Source: CAZTLE01 sp964614415 (GTDB lineage Bacteria > Bacteroidota > Bacteroidia > Flavobacteriales > Flavobacteriaceae). From it: a stretch of DNA of 12,232 nt. The position numbers and the translations under genes are program-made. The notes beneath the pieces are model-generated. The model was not told the DNA's origin. It worked only from the letters and a program-made list of their open reading frames with translations, and searched no databases. Below are positions 6,811 to 12,232 of the stretch, piece by piece; the first letter of the stretch is position 1; every line of letters starts with the position of its first letter. Location: assembly GCA_964614415.1 (NCBI GenBank), contig CAZTLE010000122.1:1-12232 (forward strand), read 5' to 3'.

Positions 6811-9800
6811 TTAGGCAGCTTTGCTCTCAGCCTCTTCTTCGTCTTTCTTATCAGTAAGATCGATTCCTCGTTTTCTCACCGTATCGTAGAACACCGGAGT
6901 CGCAATGAACAGCGATGAATAGGTACCAACAAGTACCCCTACGATCAGGGCGAAGATCAATCCACGAATTGATTCGGCACCTATGAAGAAGATACTCAAC
7001 AATACGATAAGTGTCGTCATCGAGGTGTTCAACGTACGGCTCAATGTGCTGTTCAATGCCGAATTGATAATTCGATTCATCTTCCAGCTTGAGTGCTCGT
7101 TGAAGAATTCACGGATCCGGTCGAACACGACCACCGTATCGTTCAGGGAGTAACCGATCACCGTTAATATCGCCGCTATGAACGATTGATCGATCTCCAT
7201 ATTAAACGGCATGATCTTATATGTAAGTGAGAAGATCCCGAGTACGATAAGTACATCGTGGAACACGGCCGCAACCGCTCCCAAACTGAACTGCCATCTT
7301 CTAAACCGCAAGAGTATATACAAGAACACCACTACCAGTGACCCCAATACCGCCCAGAAGGACGACTTCTTAATATCATCGGCAATGGTTGGACTCACTT
7401 TGTAGTACTCCATTCGTCCAGCCGTCTTACCCTCTTCATCGGCCGTAAAGTCCGCATAGGTCATTCCAGCAGGAAGATTAGGCTTCAAGCCGTCGTAAAG
7501 CATGCGTTCGATTTCTTCATCTACTTCGGCACTGGCTTCGTCCACGCGGTACTTGGTGGTAATCTTCAGCTGATTCTCACCTCCGTATGTTTTGGCTTCA
7601 GCACTTCCGAATACAGCTACCAAATCTTGCTGAACATCGGTCGCGATAACATCCTTATCAAATCGGACTGTATATGTACGACCTCCAACGAAGTCAACCC
7701 CCTGGTTGAGTCCAACAGTGAATAGGGAACCTAAACTGATGGCGATCAAAATTCCGGAAATAACATATGCAATCTTACGTTTTCCAAGGAAGTTGACATT
7801 CACATTCCTGAACCAGTTCTTCGTAATTGACGTAGAACATGGAAGCGGTTTACCGTTCTTCGTAAAGCGGTCAATGAACAGACGCGTGATGAAGATTGCG
7901 GTAAAGAGCGATGTAAGAATACCGATCAATAAGGTCGTCGCGAATCCTTGAATAGGCCCTGTTCCGAAGACCAAAAGGATCAAACCGGTAAGACCTGTTG
8001 TAATGTTCGCATCCAAAATGGAGGACAAGGCGTTGTTGAATCCGTCTTTAATGGCATCTTTCTGTGCCTTCCCTTTTGCTAATTCCTCTCGAATACGCTC
8101 AAAGATCAGCACGTTCGCATCCACCGAAATACCAATCGTAAGGACGATACCGGCAATTCCGGGCAGTGTTAACACAGCACCCAATCCGGCCAATACACCG
8201 AAGATGAACAGGATATTTACAATAAGTGCAACATCGGCAAATAAACCGGCACGACCGTAGTAAAACACCATCCACACGAGTACGAACCCTAGCGCAATAA
8301 GGAACGACAGAATTCCACTCTGGATCGCCTCCTTACCAAGCGTTGGTCCGACAAATTCAGCCTGGATAATATCGGCGGAAGCCGGTAACTTACCAGCTCT
8401 TAGAACATTTGCAAGATCCTGACCTTCTGTAATCGTGAATTGCCCTGTGATCTGGCTGTTTCCTCCTGCAATTGGACCACTGGTTACACCGGGAGCAGAG
8501 TATACAATGTCATCAAGTACGATGGCAATCTGACTTTGGTTGTTGTAAGCTACCCCGGTCATTTCTTCCCACTTACGGGCACCGGCGCCATTCATTTGCA
8601 TGGAAACGGCCACGCGTCCTACATTGTCGTAGGTTTGAGCCGCATCTACTACCACCCCACCACTTAGAGGTGCTACGTCCTCGCGGTTTCCTGCCAGGGC
8701 ATAAAGTTCTACGATCTCAATAGCATCTCCGTCGGCGTTCTCTCCTGATGTCGGAATTCCCCAGGCAAATTGAACATGTCGTAAGTTAGGAGGCAGCAAC
8801 TGACGCACTTGCGGCATGTTGAGATACTCCATGATCTGCTCCTTTTCACGCTCGTCTGCCAAACCAATAACGGGTAGACCCGGAGATCCCACAGATAGCT
8901 TGGACAACAGCGGATTCGCTATTTCAGGATCCACTTCTTCTTCCTCTACATCTTCACCACCCAATAACTTGGAAACGGCATCCTCGGACTCGGTATCGGT
9001 AGAATCCGTTACAGCAGCTGCTTCCTCTTCTTCATCGGTTTCAGGTTTGATCAGGCTACTGATAGTACTGTTCGCCTGAAGCAGGAAGTTTTGAAGTTCT
9101 TCAACTTTATAGGCATGCCAGAACTCCAATTGAGCCGTACTTTGAAGCAGTTTCTTAACCCGCTCCACGTCCTTGGCACCGGGAAGCTCCACAAGGATTC
9201 GCCCTGAGTTACCCAGACGTTGGATGTTAGGCTGTGTTACTCCAAACTTGTCAATACGCTTACGCAGTACTTCAAAAGCAGATACTACGGACTCGTCGAT
9301 CTTTCTTCGGATGACATTCTTCACCTGCTCGTTGCTCATTGTAGCATCGATCTGACCTTCCAGGTTCTTGTTGAAGAAAATGTCAGGAGTTGCCAGGGAA
9401 TTATCTCCTGGAATGTTCTCAAACGCTTTGAAGAAGTCCTCCACATAGGGATCCTGACTATTCTTTTGAAGCTCTTCGGCATTATCCAATGCCATATTGA
9501 AGGCAGGATTCTTAGTCTTATTGGCAAGACCTTCCAGGATGTCCCGAACCGAGATCTGAAGGATCACATTGATCCCCCCTTTAAGGTCAAGTCCTTTGTT
9601 AAGTTCTTTTTCTTTTGCGGTTTTGTAATCGATTCCCAAAAACTGTGGTGTGGTTGCTATGGAATCGAGATAATTCGTTTCTGCCAGACGGCGTTCATCC
9701 GGAACTTCCGAAACGCTCTGAGCAAAGGTTTTTGCATCTCCTTCTACCTGGTTCGTGACAAACGTAAAGGTAAGCTGGTACAAGCTCACCAATCCGAACA

Positions 9801-9837
9801 GGATCGCGAAAACCATTATTAATCCTTTGTTTTGCAT
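6811..9837 (-). CDS. secDF: Protein translocase subunit SecDF (fused SecD-SecF)
   Basis: SecDF is an RND-type inner-membrane protein that works with SecYEG and uses the proton motive force to pull exported proteins out of the channel. The 1008-residue protein joins SecD (about 1-660) and SecF (about 685-1000), the usual Bacteroidota arrangement. One membrane segment is at 6-26. The DLKGG motif is at 84-88, and the first periplasmic domain (about 90-500) includes FEVLRKRIDKFGVTQPNIQR. The SecD membrane block is at about 505-655 and the SecF membrane segments at about 688-710 and 826-985. The two transmembrane acidic residues expected by family alignment are present: Asp573 in SVDANVLIFERIREE and Asp900 in GYSLNDTVVVFDRIRE. 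A very acidic, low-complexity stretch sits at 267-304 in the periplasmic domain, and the C-terminal tail is also charged (DKKDEEEAESK). A good promoter lies just upstream. Confidence 0.98.
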   Translation of the reverse strand: MQNKGLIMVFAILFGLVSLYQLTFTFVTNQVEGDAKTFAQSVSEVPDERRLAETNYLDSIATTPQFLGIDYKTAKEKELNKGLDLKGGINVILQISVRDILEGLANKTKNPAFNMALDNAEELQKNSQDPYVEDFFKAFENIPGDNSLATPDIFFNKNLEGQIDATMSNEQVKNVIRRKIDESVVSAFEVLRKRIDKFGVTQPNIQRLGNSGRILVELPGAKDVERVKKLLQSTAQLEFWHAYKVEELQNFLLQANSTISSLIKPETDEEEEAAAVTDSTDTESEDAVSKLLGGEDVEEEEVDPEIANPLLSKLSVGSPGLPVIGLADEREKEQIMEYLNMPQVRQLLPPNLRHVQFAWGIPTSGENADGDAIEIVELYALAGNREDVAPLSGGVVVDAAQTYDNVGRVAVSMQMNGAGARKWEEMTGVAYNNQSQIAIVLDDIVYSAPGVTSGPIAGGNSQITGQFTITEGQDLANVLRAGKLPASADIIQAEFVGPTLGKEAIQSGILSFLIALGFVLVWMVFYYGRAGLFADVALIVNILFIFGVLAGLGAVLTLPGIAGIVLTIGISVDANVLIFERIREELAKGKAQKDAIKDGFNNALSSILDANITTGLTGLILLVFGTGPIQGFATTLLIGILTSLFTAIFITRLFIDRFTKNGKPLPCSTSITKNWFRNVNVNFLGKRKIAYVISGILIAISLGSLFTVGLNQGVDFVGGRTYTVRFDKDVIATDVQQDLVAVFGSAEAKTYGGENQLKITTKYRVDEASAEVDEEIERMLYDGLKPNLPAGMTYADFTADEEGKTAGRMEYYKVSPTIADDIKKSSFWAVLGSLVVVFLYILLRFRRWQFSLGAVAAVFHDVLIVLGIFSLTYKIMPFNMEIDQSFIAAILTVIGYSLNDTVVVFDRIREFFNEHSSWKMNRIINSALNSTLSRTLNTSMTTLIVLLSIFFIGAESIRGLIFALIVGVLVGTYSSLFIATPVFYDTVRKRGIDLTDKKDEEEAESKAA

Positions 9838-9871
9838 GTTTTATTTTTTTGTGTCGAATTGTAAAAACGGG

Positions 9872-9902
9872 CAAATATAGTTCGTACCCTGTACTTCGAC
9901 AA
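9872..9902 (-). promoter_or_regulatory. Bacteroidota-type promoter of secDF
   Basis: On the minus strand TTG (9902-9900) is followed by 20 bases and then TATATTTG (9879-9872), an exact match to the TTG-N19/20-TAnnTTTG consensus. The expected transcription start is near 9867, giving a leader of about 30 bases to the ATG at 9837. This is the most complete promoter in the window. Confidence 0.75.
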
Positions 9903-9923
9903 TTATATTTTAAATGAAATGAA

Positions 9924-9957
9924 TTTGCGCATCTGAGAACGAATCGCAAAGCGCAAA
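9924..9957. repeat. Inverted repeat upstream of the secDF promoter
   Basis: TTTGCGC (9924-9930) and GCGCAAA (9951-9957) are perfect 7-bp inverted arms separated by 20 bases. The nearer arm starts 22 bases upstream of the secDF -33 TTG. No T-tract follows, so it is not a clear terminator for the gene to its right. It could be a protein-binding site or chance. Confidence 0.4.
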
Positions 9958-10052
9958 CCGCCGTACGTTTCTCTGAATGCTAATCGAAAAGTATGGGAAA
10001 GACGTCACAAAAATTCTTGCGTATTCAATGCATATGACATCCCTGATTTCCC

Positions 10053-10664
10053 TTATGCTACGGGGCCTGCCCGTACTTCGGGAATGTGACGTGAAAAGTT
10101 GTTTATGAAGAGCAACCTGTTTCGGTTCACCGAATAGGCTACTTTGTCTATACTACACTTCCGGTATGCACTAAATCCATTGAGGGACGTATGGTCCACG
10201 GGAGGAACAAATCTTTCCTTACCGTTTACAAACTCGATGACATAGCCGTCAAAGTCAGCTTCGCCATCCGCTCCGGACTGGATCTCATGAACACTAAGCT
10301 CATAGCTTTTTACCTCGAGATCGGAAGGTACATGCAAAGGACCTTCGTTCTGACCGTCTGAGGTATAATCGATATCCAACTCAGCGTTGGACAGAATGTC
10401 TTTGATATGTGAAACGGCCAAATCACTGTAGTAGGTAATCTTGAGCGTACCGTCCGCCGTTTCTACGATCTGTATATTCTCAACCCCAATGCGCTGTAAT
10501 TGTTGTTTGACAACGGCAATCGCATTTTGAGCCTGGTTTTCAGCTGCTGCTTCATCATTAAAATGGACTACAATTTCCTGATTGGACAGGGAACTGTTCT
10601 CCATCTTAATACCCGCAAGGGCAAGAAGAAAAATTATAGCACTGAAGTACCATCTTGAGTTCAT
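10053..10664 (-). CDS. Uncharacterised exported protein, partly similar to the SecD periplasmic domain
   Basis: The 203-residue protein starts at an ATG and has an N-terminal hydrophobic segment (YFSAIIFLLALAGI, 6-19), so it is probably exported. The cleavage site is unclear, and the segment could stay as a membrane anchor. Residues about 29-101 read as strand-helix-strand-strand-helix-strand. By eye, residues 48-100 follow SecDF residues 187-239: AIAVVKQQLQRIGV against AFEVLRKRIDKFGV, then IQ, a strand, IKDILSNAELDI against VKKLLQSTAQLEF. Residues 102-140 are acidic and Gly/Asp-rich. The rest (YVIEFVNGKERFVPP, YRKCSIDKVAYSV, RLLFINNFS) is beta-like, with one cysteine at 170. I do not recognise the family and assign no function. 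It lies between mdh and secDF on the same strand, 215 bases before secDF, which has its own promoter. Confidence 0.8.
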   Translation of the reverse strand: MNSRWYFSAIIFLLALAGIKMENSSLSNQEIVVHFNDEAAAENQAQNAIAVVKQQLQRIGVENIQIVETADGTLKITYYSDLAVSHIKDILSNAELDIDYTSDGQNEGPLHVPSDLEVKSYELSVHEIQSGADGEADFDGYVIEFVNGKERFVPPVDHTSLNGFSAYRKCSIDKVAYSVNRNRLLFINNFSRHIPEVRAGPVA

Positions 10665-10668
10665 GCGC

Positions 10669-10676
10669 CAAATATA
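10669..10676 (-). promoter_or_regulatory. -7 box very close to the start of the 203-residue gene
   Basis: On the minus strand TATATTTG matches the TAnnTTTG consensus exactly and ends four bases before the ATG at 10664. Transcription would start at or next to the ATG, giving a leaderless or nearly leaderless message. The box sits in the T-rich tail of the mdh terminator. No TTG lies at the usual -33 distance, so the match may be chance in AT-rich sequence. Confidence 0.4.
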
Positions 10677-10705
10677 AAAAATAAAGACCGCATTTCAGCG
10701 GTCTT
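10675..10705 (-). terminator. Rho-independent terminator of mdh
   Basis: A perfect 8-bp stem (10684-10691 with 10698-10705) with a 6-nt loop begins about 30 bases after the mdh stop. On the minus strand it is followed by TATTTTTTA, a slightly interrupted T-tract. It separates mdh from the 203-residue gene. Confidence 0.8.
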
Positions 10706-10734
10706 ATTTCTATTATCTATTGTTAATTACGGTC

Positions 10735-11661
10735 TTATACTTCCAGCAGTCCATTGGTCTTTTGAACACCGGCGGCACTTTCTGAAAGATGGCTTTTCTC
10801 AGCTTCACTCAGCTCGATCTCCACGATGCTTTCAATTCCATTGGCTCCCAACAGTACAGGAACTCCAATACAAAGGTCATTCAGTCCATATTCTCCTTCA
10901 AGCAGTGCAGAACATGGGAACATTTTCTTCTGGTCACAGGCAATGGCTTGTACCAGGGCAGATACTGCCGCTCCGGGAGCATACCACGCAGAAGTTCCGA
11001 GGAGTTTGGTAAGGGTAGCCCCTCCCACTTTGGTGTCCTCACGAACCTGATCCAATCGTTCTTCAGAAATAAATTCAGTTACGGGGACGCTGTTACGTGT
11101 AGCCAATCGCGTAAGTGGCACCATTCCTTTGTCGCTGTGTCCACCTATCACCATGCCATCCACATCACTTATGGGGGCCTCAAGAGCCTCGGCCAATCGA
11201 TACTTAAAGCGTGCGCTGTCCAGTGCACCTCCCATTCCGATAATGCGGTGTTTCGGAAGATCGGTCGTTTTATGTACCAGGTACGTCATGGTATCCATAG
11301 GGTTACTAACCACGATGATAATGGTATTCGGAGAGTGTTCAATAAGACTGGAAGAAACAGATTTTACAATACCTGCGTTGATACCGATCAATTCTTCACG
11401 CGTCATTCCTGGTTTTCTCGGAATTCCACTGGTAATTACGCAAATATCACTACCGGCCGTTTTGGAATAATCATTGGTCGTTCCGGTAATTTTGGTGTCA
11501 AAACCGTTCAATGAAGCTGTTTGCATAAGGTCCATGGCCTTCCCTTCGGCATAGCCTTCTTTGATATCCAGCAATACCACTTCACTTGCGAAGTCCTTAA
11601 TGGCAATGTATTCGGCACAACTTGCGCCTACTGCTCCGGCTCCTACTACTGTTACTTTCAT
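10735..11661 (-). CDS. mdh: Malate dehydrogenase (lactate-dehydrogenase-like type)
   Basis: Mdh interconverts malate and oxaloacetate with NAD in the cytoplasm, as part of the TCA cycle. The 308-residue protein has the N-terminal Rossmann motif VVGAGAVGASCA (5-16) and Asp32 at the end of the second strand, which indicates NAD rather than NADP. The substrate-binding arginines Arg82 and Arg88 are in IPRKPGMTREEL; Arg82 is the position that separates malate from lactate dehydrogenases. Asp148 and Arg151 are in GGALDSARF, and the catalytic His175 is in IGGHSDKGMVPL. The short MKVTVVGAG start and overall pattern fit the LDH-like group found in Bacteroidota. It lies downstream of gyrB on the same strand but is separated by a terminator, and it has a leader region with a small hairpin. 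It has its own terminator. Confidence 0.97.
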   Translation of the reverse strand: MKVTVVGAGAVGASCAEYIAIKDFASEVVLLDIKEGYAEGKAMDLMQTASLNGFDTKITGTTNDYSKTAGSDICVITSGIPRKPGMTREELIGINAGIVKSVSSSLIEHSPNTIIIVVSNPMDTMTYLVHKTTDLPKHRIIGMGGALDSARFKYRLAEALEAPISDVDGMVIGGHSDKGMVPLTRLATRNSVPVTEFISEERLDQVREDTKVGGATLTKLLGTSAWYAPGAAVSALVQAIACDQKKMFPCSALLEGEYGLNDLCIGVPVLLGANGIESIVEIELSEAEKSHLSESAAGVQKTNGLLEV

Positions 11662-11711
11662 ATGTTTTGTTTCTGAAGATTATGTTATAAGGATTATTTT
11701 TCAATCATTAA

Positions 11712-11728
11712 CGGCAATCTCGTTGCCG
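11712..11728 (-). promoter_or_regulatory. Small hairpin upstream of mdh
   Basis: CGGCAA (11712-11717) and TTGCCG (11723-11728) form a perfect 6-bp stem with a 5-nt loop, 50 bases upstream of the mdh ATG. No T-tract follows on the minus strand (TTAATGATTG), so it is not a typical terminator. If mdh is transcribed from the -7 box near 11801, the hairpin lies in the mRNA leader. Its role is unknown. Confidence 0.4.
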
Positions 11729-11800
11729 GGACTTGGTCGAAATTATTCTCATGAGATAACACCTTGACAGGGTGCGATTTCACGTTTTTCCAACCGATTG

Positions 11801-11808
11801 CAAAATTA
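11801..11808 (-). promoter_or_regulatory. Possible -7 box for mdh
   Basis: On the minus strand TAATTTTG matches TAnnTTTG exactly. The nearest upstream TTG is 23 bases away, longer than the usual 19-20. If used, the mdh leader would be about 135 bases long. Confidence 0.4.
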
Positions 11809-11867
11809 TGAAAACTTATTCGATCTTCCCACAATGAATCGGTTTGCATTTGAAAGGTTCCCGGCAC

Positions 11868-11893
11868 AAAAAAAGCCGCTGAAAAAGCGGCTT
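11868..11893 (-). terminator. Rho-independent terminator of gyrB
   Basis: A perfect 8-bp stem (11873-11880 with 11886-11893) with a 5-nt loop begins about 22 bases after the gyrB stop. On the minus strand a run of T (11868-11874, overlapping the stem base) follows. It ends gyrB before mdh. Confidence 0.9.
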
Positions 11894-11915
11894 CTTTCTA
11901 CAATATCAGTAATGC

Positions 11916-12232
11916 TTATGCATCAATGTTAGCGTATACGGCGTTCTTTTCGATGAACTCACGTCTCGGTGGCACTTCATCCCCCATGAGCATTGAGAAA
12001 ACACGATCGGCCTCGGTACCATTGTCTATGGTCACCTGTCTCAACGTTCGGTTATCCGGCTTCATGGTTGTTTCCCACAACTGCTCGGCATTCATCTCTC
12101 CAAGACCCTTGTAACGCTGAATGCTCGCGCTTCCGCCAAACTGTTCGTTCAGTTCGTCCCGCTGTTTGTCATTCCAGGCATAGGCCTTCTTATTCCCTTT
12201 CTTAACCAAATAAAGCGGAGGCGTAGCAATGT
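11916..12232 (-). CDS. gyrB: DNA gyrase subunit B (C-terminal end, runs off right edge)
   Basis: Only the last 104 or so residues are in the window; the frame is open to the right edge, so the gene is partial. The visible part is the end of the TOPRIM region and the C-terminal tail of GyrB: IATPPLYLVKKGNKKAYAW, IQRYKGLGEMNAEQLWETTM (the hallmark YKGLGEMN), then RVFSMLMGDEVPPRREFIE and the ending NAVYANIDA. GyrB is the ATPase subunit of gyrase, which introduces negative supercoils. The ATPPLY start and the EFIEKNAVYANID ending favour GyrB over ParE. A TTG at 12209 could be read as a start but is internal. It is followed by its own terminator and then mdh. Confidence 0.93.
   Translation of the reverse strand, partial: IATPPLYLVKKGNKKAYAWNDKQRDELNEQFGGSASIQRYKGLGEMNAEQLWETTMKPDNRTLRQVTIDNGTEADRVFSMLMGDEVPPRREFIEKNAVYANIDA

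Noticed and set aside
9220..9822. A 200-residue open frame on the plus strand, opposite the start of secDF
   Set aside because: It is antisense to an intact secDF and has no domain, promoter or start context. It is best explained as a shadow frame.
10789..11514. A 241-residue open frame on the plus strand, opposite mdh
   Set aside because: It lies wholly antisense to mdh, has low-complexity codon-shadow composition and matches no family I recognise. mdh itself has all its catalytic motifs.
11916..12232. ParE (topoisomerase IV subunit B) instead of GyrB
   Set aside because: The two share YKGLGEMN, but the ATPPLY segment, the ending and the neighbouring mdh fit GyrB better. The rest of the gene outside the window would settle it.

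Overview
The window looks like chromosomal DNA of a Bacteroidota bacterium, most likely Flavobacteriaceae. The evidence is a fused SecD-SecF translocase subunit, a lactate-dehydrogenase-like malate dehydrogenase beside gyrB, a large secreted protein with the roughly 97-residue Cys-Asp-rich repeats typical of type IX-secreted flavobacterial proteins, AT-rich start regions without Shine-Dalgarno sequences, and TAnnTTTG-type -7 promoter boxes. No mobile element, CRISPR array, tRNA or rRNA was seen. No stretch longer than 300 bases lacks a gene.

Layout. (1) 1-2477, minus strand: the N-terminal 649 residues of a very large secreted repeat protein, which runs off the left edge. Upstream of it, behind its own terminator, lies a small cysteine-rich secreted protein ending in a fibronectin-III-like WSDWS motif. 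(2) 2702-6724, plus strand: folE (GTP cyclohydrolase I), cysS (cysteinyl-tRNA synthetase), yidD (membrane-insertion helper), lgt (prolipoprotein diacylglyceryl transferase) and a DUF192 lipoprotein whose start overlaps the lgt stop. (3) 6761-6791: a bidirectional terminator between convergent transcription units. (4) 6811-12232, minus strand, listed in transcriptional order from the right edge: the C-terminal end of gyrB with its terminator, mdh with its terminator, a 203-residue exported protein of unknown function, and secDF with a clear promoter of its own.

The genes are mostly housekeeping, with an envelope-biogenesis theme in the middle. YidD helps insertion of membrane proteins, Lgt lipidates exported lipoproteins (its overlapping neighbour encodes one), and SecDF uses the proton motive force to drive Sec export. 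The left-hand secreted proteins are expected clients of that export route.

I see no clearly new multi-gene system. The best leads are the uncharacterised protein upstream of secDF, part of which resembles the first periplasmic domain of SecD, the small WSDWS protein, and a possible leaderless promoter.
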